Of a DNA stretch of 64,000 nucleotides, positions 35,397 to 46,715 are shown one piece after another. Numbering within the stretch: position 1 is the stretch's first letter; each line of letters begins with the position of its first letter. Where the stretch lies: contig CM072521.1 of assembly GCA_036898135.1 (NCBI GenBank), positions 66,081,983 through 66,145,982 of the forward strand, given 5' to 3'. The notes beneath the pieces were generated by a model that was not told where the DNA came from, made no database searches, and saw only the letters and a list, made by a program, of their open reading frames with translations. Source of the DNA: Oncomelania hupensis. Lineage: Eukaryota > Mollusca > Gastropoda > Littorinimorpha > Pomatiopsidae. Made by a program: the position numbers and the translations under genes.

Positions 35397-37860
35397 GGAT
35401 TTTTATATAGCGGGTACTCCAGCCTATGACCAGACTCACCACGCTTTACATAATCATTACATATAAATACATGCACTCGATAAAACATTGCTTTTGCTAC
35501 AATACACCAACAGACAGAACAGTAATGAGTAAGGGTACAACTATTTACAACTATGTACACAAATTATAAAAAAAAGACAGAAATAGACTATTTACAACTA
35601 TGTACACAAATGACAGAAAAGACGGAGATAGAATAGCAAAAAACCTATTCACAGCTATTTATATGCCCGGTTAGGCCCAAGAGGAAAAACAGTACTATAA
35701 ATATGTACAGCCGTGTATACACTTACGGATCAGACAGAGACAAAAGAGGAGAGAATGGCAGCGGGATACAAATCAGTCTGAATAATGCAGTTTGAAGAGG
35801 TGGGTTTTGAGGGCCTTTTTGAATGCTTGTGTTGATTGTATGTTGCGGATATGGGAGGGAAGGGATTCCACTGCTTAGGTGCGGCGTAGGCGAATGCACG
35901 TTGGCCGTATGTCTTAGTGCGGGTGACGGGAACCTTGAGTGTGCGAGTTTCAGCAGAAGATCTTAAAGTGCGTGAAGGGGAGTAGACAGACAGCATGTCA
36001 GCAAGGTAGGATGGACAAGAATCAGTGAAGAAGTTGTGACAGAGAACAGAGAGTTTGTACTCTATGAGTGCTTGCACAGGAAGCCAGTGAAGGGAATGTA
36101 GTAGAGGTGTGATGTGATCGCGTTTCTTAGCTCGGAATACTAGTCTAGCTGCTGAGTTCTGAACCTTTTGTAGCTTGTCAATGATGTGTTTTGGGGAGCC
36201 AGCGAGGAGAGAGTTGTAATAGTCAAGACGAGAAAGGACGAGAGCGCAGACTAGGGTTTTGGTGGCAGTGAGTGTAAGATAGTGGCGAAAGGAGCTGATT
36301 TGGCGTATGGCCGTGTATGCAGAGCGACAGACGTTGGAGATGTGGTTGTTGAGGGACAGGTCATCGGAGAGAATGTAGCCGAGATTTCTTGCTGAGGATG
36401 AGAAATGAATGTTAGTTGTCCCTACTGTAAGCGATGTTGGGAGAGGCGGGAGTGAGGAGGAGGTGTTGTGCTTGTGAATGAGGAGGGCTTCGGTTTTATC
36501 GTCATTAAGCTTAAGCTTGTTGAGTGTCATCCATGACTTAATGTCTGTGATGCAGTTCTCCAAAGTCTGAACAGTGGAATTAATGAGAGAAGGGGCAGTG
36601 GATTTATAAAGTTGTGTGTCGTCTCCAAATGACTGACTCTCAACAGCATGCTTTCTAAGCAGGAGAAGCAGTGGCTTGGTGTACAGAGTGAACAACACCG
36701 GCCCTAAAACGGAACCCTGAGGCACGCCGCACACCAATTCTGCTGTGCTGGAGAAACAGCCATCAACAGTGACTGCTTGTGATCTGTCAGAAAGATATGA
36801 GTGGAACCAAGCCAGGACCGAGCCGGAGAGTCCAAAGTAGTGTTGAATAGTGTTAAAGAGAATGTGGTGGTCGACTGTTTCAAAGGCAGCTGAGAGGTCT
36901 AGTAAGGTGAGAACGGAGACGTTACCATTATCTAACTTCTAAGGCCAGCAAAAGATCATTGGTTACCTTTAGGAGGGCTGTCTCAGTGCTGTAGAAGGGT
37001 CGGTAGGCAGACTGGTTGGGGCAAAGTAAAGCGTTATCATATAGGTAGGCAAACAGTTTGAGAACAATTTTTTCTATGACTTTGGACAGGAAGGAGAGGT
37101 TTGAAACAGGTCTATAGTTCTTTAGATTATTTTTGTCTAAACTTGGCTTTTTAAGGAGGGGTTTGATGACAGCCGCTTTGAGCACAGACGGAACAACACC
37201 AGAGGACAGACTCTCGTTGATAATGTGGGTAATGGTCGGGAGTAGAGGGTCAAGATTCTCTATCAACATGGGGGTAGGAATGGGGTCAAGAGAGCACGAT
37301 GTTGGTTTTGAGCTTAAGATGACTTTCTTGACTTCTTGCTCTGTTATTGGTTGAAAAACTTCCATCTTTGCCATTAAGCTGGCATCATCATGTGGTCACG
37401 CTTTTAATTTCATATAAAGAGAAAGGCAATGCTATGTTCTTCAGCGAACTCAATGTCCAATGACCGCATCAGGCAGATCTATATAACCTAGATAGAAAGT
37501 AGTTCTAGTAAAGGCTACTCAAAGCTGCATTAACATTATGATTTGAAATTTTAACAGATTTAGAATACTTAAACTACTTCACGTTATTGATGGCCATACC
37601 TATGTGACTGTAAACAATGTAAAAAAATTTTTTTTTACATTTATATTATAAAATATGATTGCTTCATGCTACTCATGTATGATGTAATGCTATAACTAAG
37701 TATTATCACAGAATCATTAAAGTGATTAGTTCAGCATTACTTTTGTATCCAGTTGAATATTACAAACAAATTATGATCAATTTCAAAAATGGCTGATACT
37801 GTTCACCGTAGTTCGAACTTACCCTGCTCCTTTGTCAATATCTCTGTTAACCAGCTTCAT
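26240..37860 (-). CDS. PELO: Pelota, mRNA surveillance and ribosome rescue factor
   Basis: Eleven exons on the minus strand: 37860-37823, 35323-35231, 34509-34359, 33473-33219, 32181-32121, 31568-31528, 30478-30358, 28498-28378, 27634-27563, 27039-26939, 26331-26240. They total 1146 nt and encode 381 residues, close to the 385 of human PELO. All junctions are GT/AG and phases join. It starts MKLVNRDIDKGAG; then follow EEAEDMWHAYNLV, TGSVNASKVRTTLT, EAIDFDTQACVLRVKG and IPRKRKG (basic stretch near residue 170). The eRF1-like middle and C-terminal domains follow (VKCVLVASPGWLK, SSGFKHSLK, DTKAAGEV, DPDRAFYG, RKRYVRLVDSV, IFSSLHVSGE). An acidic tail ends it. As in the family there is no GGQ motif. 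With Hbs1 it binds the empty A site of stalled ribosomes and, with ABCE1, splits them. It shares a promoter with RPA1. Introns hold a LINE, a SINE and two large tandem arrays. Confidence 0.97.
27058..27165 (+). repeat. LINE/SINE 3' tail ending in (ATT)n
   Basis: GAGCGTGTATGTTGGTATAG, CGCGCTTTGAGCCTGA and GATTTGGGGAAAGGCGCG, then CCTGTATTATTATT. Near-identical to 51477-51560 and related to 50304-50365. It lies 19 bases from PELO exon 10. Confidence 0.8.
27842..28260 (+). mobile_element. CR1/L2-like LINE 3' fragment
   Basis: A frame-broken stretch reads APQLWN, then KESIQE(T)TENL, the usual end of such ORF2 proteins (ALWNSLP...FKKxLKTFL). A C-run follows, then a tail CTTCTAAGCGCACTGAGAATG typical of these 3' ends. 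It is inserted in a PELO intron, antisense to PELO. Confidence 0.6.
28550..29240 (+). repeat. Dispersed repeat, long copy, with an acidic 99-codon frame
   Basis: This is the counterpart of 18900-19240. The extra middle block contains, on the minus strand (29120-28821), a frame rich in Asp, Glu and Ser (DEILWMLDLDDPAY, SENSSDSDKESS). It resembles the acidic N-terminus of some cut-and-paste transposases, but no catalytic domain follows. Function unassigned. Confidence 0.5.
29318..29787. mobile_element. Degenerate hAT-like MITE (CAGGGTTCRTAC family)
   Basis: Ends are CAGGGTTCATACTC (29318) and GTACGAACCATG (29787), imperfect inverted repeats. The interior has many TTCCCAAACTTTC/TTTCCAAGAC words, the complement of the CTTTGAAAG words in the element at 41711-42597. 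It lies in a PELO intron. Confidence 0.6.
30985..31274 (-). mobile_element. tRNA/5S-like SINE, copy 2, with target duplication
   Basis: Inverted relative to 6961-7261 and nearly identical over its length. It is bounded by TAACTCAAGAGTTA (30971-30984) and TAACCCAAGAGTTA (31275-31288), a 14-bp duplication with one mismatch, which fixes the borders. On the minus strand it runs from TTGGATAGCGCAGTGG to ACCTTTACCTTTTC plus a T tail. Confidence 0.9.
32553..33032 (+). repeat. Tandem repeat, five units of roughly 85-100 bp
   Basis: Units contain AGCTTTACTTCTAATGCTGA, GATGAAGCTGACAGTGA and TATCATTCAATTCAATTC. It lies in PELO intron 4. Units vary in length through AATTC repeats. Confidence 0.9.
33474..34232 (+). 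repeat. 40/45-bp minisatellite touching the PELO exon 4 acceptor
   Basis: About seven 40-bp units (AGCACAATCAGTGGCATCAG...) are followed by about eleven 45-bp units (AGCACAATGGGTGGCATCAG...). The first unit merges with the acceptor of exon 4 (33473): the intron end GTGCTACAG corresponds to GTGCTATACTG of the other units. Because 45 is a multiple of 3, long frames open on both strands; they are repeat artefacts. Confidence 0.95.
35353..37390 (-). mobile_element. CR1/L2-like LINE with reverse transcriptase, copy 2
   Basis: Frames at 37374-36928, about 36930-36738 and 36737-35730 form one RT/C-terminal ORF: NYRPVSNLSFLSKVIEKIV, SAYRPFYSTETALLKV, LLDLSAAFETVDHH, GVPQGSVLGPVLF and FGDDTQLY (usual F-A-D-D). 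A frame break lies near 36930. The 3' end is CGCTATATAAAAATCCG plus (TTA)n. The endonuclease and 5' part are missing. It lies in PELO intron 1, same strand as PELO, and is almost identical to 11041-12302. Confidence 0.92.
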
Positions 37861-38251
37861 TTTTCTTCTTTCTCCGTCATCCCTGCTGAACTAGTTGCTT
37901 TGCAATTGTGCCATCCATTTTGTGAAGGGAAGTAACTTTAACGTTACACTAATCTCTAACTTAAAAAAGAACAAAACTTCAAAATTCATTCCCTAGCAAC
38001 GTTTATGGTAGTAATAGTATAGTATTATAATAAATGACTATTTAAAATGAAAACAAGTTGTATCTGTTTGAAGCCAAAACATTTTAATAACATTTTTAGG
38101 CATTTTGTTTTATTTCAAGGGATTAAAAAATCTACTTTCATTTCTCAACCGGAAGTTGTCACCGATGAGAAGAACGCGCGAACATTTTTAGCAACCGCTA
38201 AAAGAAAAGAGTAACTTGAAAGGAACTGCGAATATTACACGGCTTATAACA
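37861..38251. promoter_or_regulatory. Bidirectional promoter between PELO and RPA1
   Basis: Only 391 bases separate the PELO ATG (minus) and the RPA1 ATG (plus). It contains CCGGAAGT (38149-38156), an ETS/GABP-type site, and CGCGCGAAC (38175-38183), one base from an E2F site, which would suit a replication gene. No TATA box is placed. 5' UTRs of both genes must lie here. Motif-based. Confidence 0.65.
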
Positions 38252-41200
38252 ATGACGACTGCATTGTCAGCTGGGTCCCTTGATGTGAGAGTTTGTTTCG
38301 TTTTACTTTCAGAATCATGGTTGAAGCGATTTTTTTTTCTGTAGAATTGAGCGTTGTCAACCACGTCCACGTAATAGCGGGAGACGAGTGGAACCCAGGG
38401 ATTTGTTCAGTTGATCACTTGATATGATTATTGTTTCGGGTTGATATTTAGTATGTTTCTTTCTCAGAAGTTGATGATATTTGCTACTGTATGGTAAATT
38501 ATGTTTGTTTATGGTTTGGCAGGCCATTGTGAAAGGAGGCCAGACCGAACTGAAGCCGGTACTACAAGTCATTGTAAGTTGATGTTTTGATCATTGAAAT
38601 TGATGTCAAATTTTCTGTTTGTTACTAGGTACTCCAACCTTTTTTGTAATTTTCTTTAACTCAGTTTGGAAACTAAAGTATTTACATAGATCTTTTTATT
38701 CTGAACACAGTGTTATATTTTTTTCCCCCATAGGACAAATTTGAAATAGGTAAAAAGTTATTAATGTTTGAAAATGCCGAATGTTGGTGTTTTTTTGGCA
38801 ACGTTTTGGAATTGAAGAAATTGACAACTTTGGAGTCTCAAAGTGAAGCCAATATTGATACCAGAAAGCTGATTTTTGACAGGTAACCCCTTCATATGTT
38901 ATACTCCAAGCCCAATTTTCTTCAGCCAGCCTATCCCATGTAATGTTCAGCTGTTTTGGTGCTTCAAAGTTGGGAAATCATCAAATTCTCAGTGCGTGCC
39001 GGCAAATTATAGGCCTACTAGTGTGCTACTACGCTCAGCACTCGTGTCGCTGAATAGGCCTACAAGTTCGCCATGGCCGCAAGAAAACCCGAACACCGTT
39101 TGGGTACACTTTTCTACAGCAAAGCGCACCGCGATAGAGTAATGCACAAATTAATAAATACCCTAGTTTTATAAAGGAAAGTCTGCTCTTTATTTCTTGC
39201 TAATTTTTAAACTTCTAGTTAAAATCAAACTTACATCAAAACCGCTTTAACCACTTTTTTCGGCTTGTAAAGTTCAACACTTTCACACATCATTCAGAGC
39301 CCACCATATTTGATATGTAAATGAAGCTAAGTATCCGAACTTCTCATTGGTTCTTATTTTTAGGCCTTCCAATAAAATATCTTAAAGCACTTAGAGTTTG
39401 AAACGAGCCACCACGCAACAGACGCGCTGACATTTTGTTTCGCAGCGGCATTCAGCGCTCGGATAGAAGCGTATTCAAAAGCTGTTTTCTCGGAATCTTT
39501 CGCATAAACATGCATTAAAAACAACACAGATGTAAAGATAAAGCTTTCAATTTTTATTTGAATACAGCCACTGTTCGTTTTGATGCAGTTTTACATTAAT
39601 AATAAGTGTTGAAAGTGAAGTCAAAACTGAGTCAGAACTGAGCAAAAAAGCAATTTTCCCCCTGCTGGTACCTACTAATGTAGTAAAAAAAACCAAGAAA
39701 CACCGATTATTTGAGCCGCTCGCTAATGTGGGAATGATAATCACAAGTAATACTAACACAGATTCAGCTAAAAGAGAAAGAATGATAAATCAATGCAGTC
39801 TCCTACACTGGGGTACAGCCACACACAAAAATCGTTTCGCAACGTTTTTTTGTTAAAAAGACAAAGATTCAAATCGTAAGGGATGTAACTCGTAAATGTA
39901 TGAATTACTTAACTAGATGTTGTCTGCAATTCAAGTGCTTTGTTGATTTTGTGATTACCTTTTTTGTTCCATAAATTATACTTGATGTTTGTATATGCTC
40001 AAATGCTGTGAAATGTCATAAGGTATAGTGTTCTTATACAAATCAGCTGCAAATGACGACCCAAGCAAGGTTTCGCAGTTCGCCCTTTAAGGGGACAATG
40101 AATAGGGAGCACATCACCAATGACGAAGTCCGACAGGCCATCACACAAGCCATTGGACAACACGATGACCTGCTCACAGTGGTGAAGAAACAGAAACTCC
40201 GATGGTATGGCCACGTCACCAGATCATCGGGTCTTGCTAAGACCATCCTGCAAGACACAGTGCAAGGAGGTAAAAGAAGAGGGAGACCGAAAAAGAGGTG
40301 GGAGGACAACATTCGAGAATGGACTGGTTTGACACTGAGCGAAACAATCAGGGTTGCTGAGAACAGGGGAAGATGGAGTACGCTGGTTAAAGGATCATCT
40401 GGGGTGCCCCTACGACCTCTGAGTTACGGGATAGGATAGGATAGGATAAGATAGGAAGAGGGAGCTATAAACCTCTGCCTCGACAAAAAAACAAGAAAAA
40501 GTTATATGCATACGTAAACTACAGTACCCACTTAAGCGAAATCAACTTTAAATCTGATGTCCCTGTTCTGTTTATTATTATTTATCACTAATGTAATGCT
40601 TTGGTGTTATGTACATTCATTTTCTTTTCACTCAGTACATAATCACCCTTTTTTTTTTTTCAAATTTTTATGAACTTATTATTTACCTAAATATAATTTT
40701 AATCCAACCTCCTTTGTTGGCAAGGTTTTCAGATTTTCATGGATACTATAACTTTTTTGTTTCTCGTCTGATTTTAATAAATTTTATATCTTTTTTAAAA
40801 ATTTGTTTCTTTATGATTATTTTATTTATTTATTATTTAAGGGTAGAACATTAATGCTATTACATCAAATTTGACTGGCACAGCGGCTCTACCAAAGCTT
40901 TTCAGATTTTGAGGGCTGGTCAGCCAGGCTAGCTATAAATAGCTTCGCCGATGCTTCCTTTCTATGGAAGGAGGGTGCTGGCAAGCAATTTAAATAGTCT
41001 GTAGCATACAAAACTTAGAGGCTCTGAATAGTGCTGCTCACATATGAATTGAGCTGGTGTGCTGGCCGATGCTTAACTTTGGGAAAGTTTGGGAAAACTG
41101 TCAAAGTAAAGTATTTGCAACAATTGAATATTTGTGTTTGTTCAATCCAACCGTTAAAGCAAAAAAAAAAAAAAGTTGTATTTATTAAAGATGTCTTAAA

Positions 41201-44200
41201 TGGAAGAAAAAATTATAAATTAAAAAGGGTAGGCAATTCTTACTCATCTTCATATAATATTAATATGAGCATATCAAAAAAGTCAATAAAATTTAAATTT
41301 TCTGAAGGCCAAACAACACAGACTTCAGTCTGACATCGACTCAATGCGCAAGTCTGCAAACAAAAAAGCGCTGTATATGTAGAGAAACATGGCTGCCTGG
41401 GACTATTGGTAGAGTTTAATGCCATCCAAAAGGGTGTCCAAGAAAAAGAAACATCACTAAAGGAGCTTGCTCATTGCTGTGCTGTTACTGCAGAGTCAAT
41501 CTAAATTAGCATTTTTTAAACTTTCTGTTGCTAACCCATTCTCCAGATCAACATGAATGCTATCCAAAGGATTGAACTCTTTGCAACAACACAAAGAGAA
41601 TGGAAAAAAACACAATCATGTTCAACCAATAGTGTTTGCGACTAACCGTTTGTTTATTGACATTTGTATTACAAGTCTAAAACGTGCTCACCACCAGGCA
41701 GTCGCTCAGGCAGGGCTCGCACAGTCTTTAAAGGTCTTTGAATGTTTGAGAAAAATTGCATTGCCTTTTCAAGTCTTTATAAGTCTTTAAAAACTGACTT
41801 GGGTCTTTGAAAGTTTGGGAAAACTGTCAAAGCAAAGTAAAGTTTTTATTTGCAACAATTCCATATTTGTGTTTGTTCAGTCCAATCGTTAGAGCCAGAA
41901 AAAAAAAGTTTTAAGTATATTAAAGATAAGAAAAATAATAACAAAGGTAGGCAATTTTTACTCATCTTCATATAATATTAATATGGGCAATCACAAAGGT
42001 CAATAATATTTCAAATTTCTGTGGGCCAAACAACACAGACTTCAGTCTGACATAGACTCAATGCTCAAGTCTGCAGACAAAAAAAGCACTGGATGTAGAG
42101 AAACATGGCTGCCTGGGACTATTGGCAGAGTCTAATGCCATCCAAGAAAAAGAAACATATTTCTGAACTGTAGGAGATTGATGTGCTGTTACTGCAGGGT
42201 CATTCTAAATTTTAAGCTAGCAATTTTTTATAGTGTTTTCTTACTTTCTTTTGCTAACCCATTCTCCAGATCAACATGAATGCTATCCAAGGGGTTGAAC
42301 ACTTACGACAACACAAAGAGAAGTGGAAAATACACATGTTCAACCAATGATGTTTGCGACTGACCATTTGTTTATTGACACCTGTATCCCAAGTCTAAAA
42401 TGTGCTCACCACCAGGCAGTTGTTTAGGTGCTGTTTTGAATTTGATTAAATTGACTAACTCCAGAAAAAATTGTGCCATGTCCGTGCTGTTACTCGACAT
42501 TTGTAGTTTCGTATTTTGCTCTTGATTTCTGTTAGAAGGTCTTTGAAAAGTCTTTAAAAAGTCTGAATTTTAAGGCTAAATGTCTGTACGAACCCTGTCA
42601 GGTACTGTTTTGAACTTGATTAAATTGACTAACTCCAGAAAAAATTTTGCCATGTCCATGCTGTTACTCGACATTTGTAGTTTCATATTTTCCTCTTTAT
42701 TTCTGTTAAAAGGTCTTTCAAAAGTCTTTGAATTTTAAGGCTAAATGTCTGTACGAACCCTGCATCTAGCAATGTATAAAATTTAGTACCATCTGAAACG
42801 TACAGCAATCTAGCAATGTATAAAATATAGAACCGCCGAAACGTCCAGCCATATAGCAATGAATAAAATACAGAACCGCCGAAACGTTCAGCCATATAGC
42901 AATGTATAAAATATAGAACCGCCGAAACGTCCAGCCATATAGCAATGTATAAAAAATAGTACCGCCGAAACGTCCAGCCATATAGCAATGTATAAAATAT
43001 GGCACCGCCAAAATGTTAAGCCATGTATTACTGTGTACCAATTATACTAGTACACGTTATAAATTTTATATTTACCAAAATCTGGACCAACGTTCTCTAT
43101 TATTAAAAACAAAAGGCATTTTGGAGGGTGTACAGTGATGTCGTTTTGGTTGGCCAATCGGCCATTCACCAATTACATTCCAAAATGTCCCAAAGAGTCA
43201 TGTTCTGATCAGCCCTCTGTCCTAAGGTTTTACGCCTCAATCGGCCACCACTTGTTCACCACTTGTTCGCTTCTTGTTTGCTTCTCTCATGTCTGTTTCG
43301 TTGTTATTGCTTCTGGCCATATTCCTATTGGATAAATAAAGGTTATTGACGAAACATCTCGTATCAGAAGCGCCAAGCAGACGGCACATGCATCAGCAGT
43401 GAGAGAACAGCGTACTACCGGCAATAACCCTTTGCGTTTTGGAAATGCTGCCGAAAAAGAAGCCAAAACTTATCAGTGGCGAGCGCTTCCTATCGTTTGG
43501 TGTTGGAATGAAGGAAAAAGAGAAAGAGAGTGGCTAAACTCAGAAAAGAAAGGTTTAAAGTGTAAACCTAGAAGTCTGTCTTCGGAGATTAAGGGACATG
43601 AGTAGTCATGTCAGGTGTCATGCCAGTACAATTTTTTTTAATGTGTTTGCGTCAGGGATTCATCTACTAAGTTCACAGTTTAGTTGAAGAGTTTTTTAGT
43701 CATCCATTCTAGCCATTTCATCAAATTTTATGTTATTTTGTTGTTAATAAATGTAAATGAAACTGTTTTCGTCAGTGTTCTTTGTGTGGTGTTGGTTGCA
43801 ACATTTTTGTAAGTCAAAATGAGGGCCGAAAGATTTTCAAAACGTCCTAAAGATTTGTGATTGAATCGGCCGAATAACTTATGCTGAAAATGTCTAGCAA
43901 CATCACTGGGTGTGATCATTGTAACTTAAAACAGTGATAACACGTATGTATAAATAGGCCTATAGACGGCACTGCCGAATGGTCCAGACACATGACATAA
44001 CATGCCTATAATATGATTAGTACTAGTAGTCATGTTTTAGTAAAATATTCCAAAGGTAAGCGTTTAAAACATAAAATGTCGCCTTCTCCATGTTCATTGA
44101 AACTTTGAAAACCAACATGACAAATTCACACAATACACAGATTGGGGCGTGAACTGTGTGATTACCAAAATCACATTTGTTTCACAAGTCCTGTTTCTGT

Positions 44201-46684
44201 ACACTTTTTTTTTACCTCTCTTTATAAAGTGCTAAATTACTACCCAAGAAAAATAATAGTGATGCATCAGCTTTGTTTACGTGTTTAAACACTTACTGTT
44301 GAGGTAGCCAACAAAAGCATGCACTCTGCTGCACTTCAATGTCTACTTCAAAATGATTGGTTGCTTTTTCAGCTCATCGACCAACTGAAAAGCAGCTATC
44401 TTAGCAGAACTAACATCACCAATCAGTGGCTCGTTGACAGGAACACTTTTGGGGATAACTCTAGACAAAATGAGGTTGGATAACTCTTGATTTGGTCCTT
44501 GCTACATGAACTTGTTACGATGTCATGGACTAATTGTAATTTCTGGTTTCAGAATTTGAAGAAAATTGCTGCGCAGGGTGGTGGGCCTGACCGCTACCGC
44601 CTGCTGGTCTCCGATGGCAACACAACATACTCCCGTAAGCTGCTTTGACATTTTCTATCTTCCAGCCTTTTCTTATAGTTATAGTGTTTCCTTGTTGCTT
44701 GTTAAGTCTTTTTTAAATTTTTTTTTTTTTTTACTTTCTTCTTCTTTACTTCAATCGTGTATTTTTGTTTGACCCGGTCATGTCCACAAAAGACAATTTT
44801 TTTTTTTTAAGTTAATGCTCCAACCCTCAGATTCAGATAAACACTCACGTTTTTTTACCTGCAACTTGAGTTTGGTGGTGACGTGGTCTGGAGTGTTTAA
44901 TAGTGCGCAGGATGCAGCAAGGTAGCGCCTTAGGGCATCTCTTTCAGTGTGACCTTGATTGCAGGCTGTACCCCAAACAGCTCTTTGAGTTGTTTAGTGC
45001 TTTGTATATAGGGGCATTTAAGTTACTTTTTCTTTGCAGAGGAGATAAAGGTGGGCTGTTTTGGTTTTTCATTTCAGACGTGATGGTGGCAACTCAGCTG
45101 AACGGGATGATGGAGAATGATGAGATCGATTCGCTGAGTGTGATTAGAGTCAACAAGTATCTGTGCAACGTTGCACAGCAAGACAAGTAAGTCTACAAAC
45201 ATTTTCTTCTTTTGTCATAAGTAAAGTGTGATAGGACCATACAAATTCCACCGATCGAAATGAATAAAAAGAATCTGCCAAGAAATAGTTACACACGTGT
45301 GTGTGTGTGCATGAGTGAGAGTGTGTGTTAGCGTTATTATTTTATACCTATAAGAGAAAAGTCATGAACCATTAACAGTTAAGTTGTATATTAATGTTGA
45401 ATAGAGGTGTTGATGATTTCAGACGCATCCTGATCCTGCTGGATGTGACGGTGGTGAAGAAGGGAACGGAGGTCGGGGAAAAAATCGGCAACCCCTCCCT
45501 TTTGAAGATGGACGGACCAGGTGAAATGCTCTCTCTCTCTGTCTGTCTCTCTTTCCTTCCCTCCCTCCCTCTCTCCTGGCTGTCAGTATTAGACTGTACA
45601 TAGCTGCCAACTGTTACGGAAAAACCGGAAAAAATCGTATTTTTAATATCTGTCGTCGTTTTCGTTGTTTTCTAACAAAAATACGGTTTCCGATTTCACA
45701 CAAAAAAAAAAAAAAAAGGAAGAAATTTTAAACGAAGCAACTTTGGCTTTCAACATGTTGCGCTAGTCTATCGAGTGAAGTTTTTGTGCTCTCGTTTTCC
45801 GCGCCTAGCTGACCACCTTTGAACGCACTAGGCCTAGCCTACTGACTGGAATCGGGAAGGGAGCTCTTCTGCGAATTTCGCGCATGCGCATAGCGGCTGC
45901 AGTCAACATGGCGTCGAGTTCGACTAGCGCAGAGAAAACTAATGCGAAGCCGAAACGATTTCAGCGATACATTGCGGCTTACAAGGAAAAGTTTCCATGG
46001 GCCGCTCCGTGTCCATCAAGAGGTGAAAAGTTTGCTTTCTGTACTGCATGCAGATGTGCGGTGAATATTTCTCACGGAGGAAGAAACGATCTAGCCGACC
46101 ATGAAAAGACCACCAAACAAAAAAAACAACTGCGAAGCTTGATGGAATGGGCTTTGAGAATTTAAGGTGTAGCTATAGACTCCTAGAACTGAGAATGTTC
46201 AGCGTTTCGAAGGGCTGTGCATCAATGTTCATTCAACACCATTCAAAAGAATGAAGCAGTTTGGGTAAGCTAAAAGCTGATCTTTTGTGTGTTGTGTATA
46301 TTAATCTACATAAAATAATGAATGCTTTGTAATATAATGGGCTTTCTTTTTCTTCTTCTTCTTCTTCTTGTTATTATTACTAATAATGAAGTTGATGGAA
46401 TGGGCTTTAAGAATGTAAGGTGTAGCTATAGACTCCTAGAACTGAGAATGTTCAGCGTTTCGAAGGGCTGTGCATGCATCAATGTTCATTCAACACCATT
46501 CAAAAGAATAAAGCAGTTTGTGTAAGCTAAAAGCTGATCTTTTGTGTGTTGTGTATAGTAATCTACATAAAATAATGAATGCTTTGTAATATAATGGGCT
46601 TTCTTTTTCTTCTTCTTCTTGTTCTTCTTCTTCTTCTTCGTCTTCTTCTTCTTCGTCTTCTTCTTCTTCGTCTTCTTCTTGTTA

Positions 46685-46715
<31 letters not shown>

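Noticed and set aside
42683..43041. Tyr/Phe-rich 'membrane protein' frames
   Set aside because: They arise from the 43-bp tandem repeat in three successive frames.
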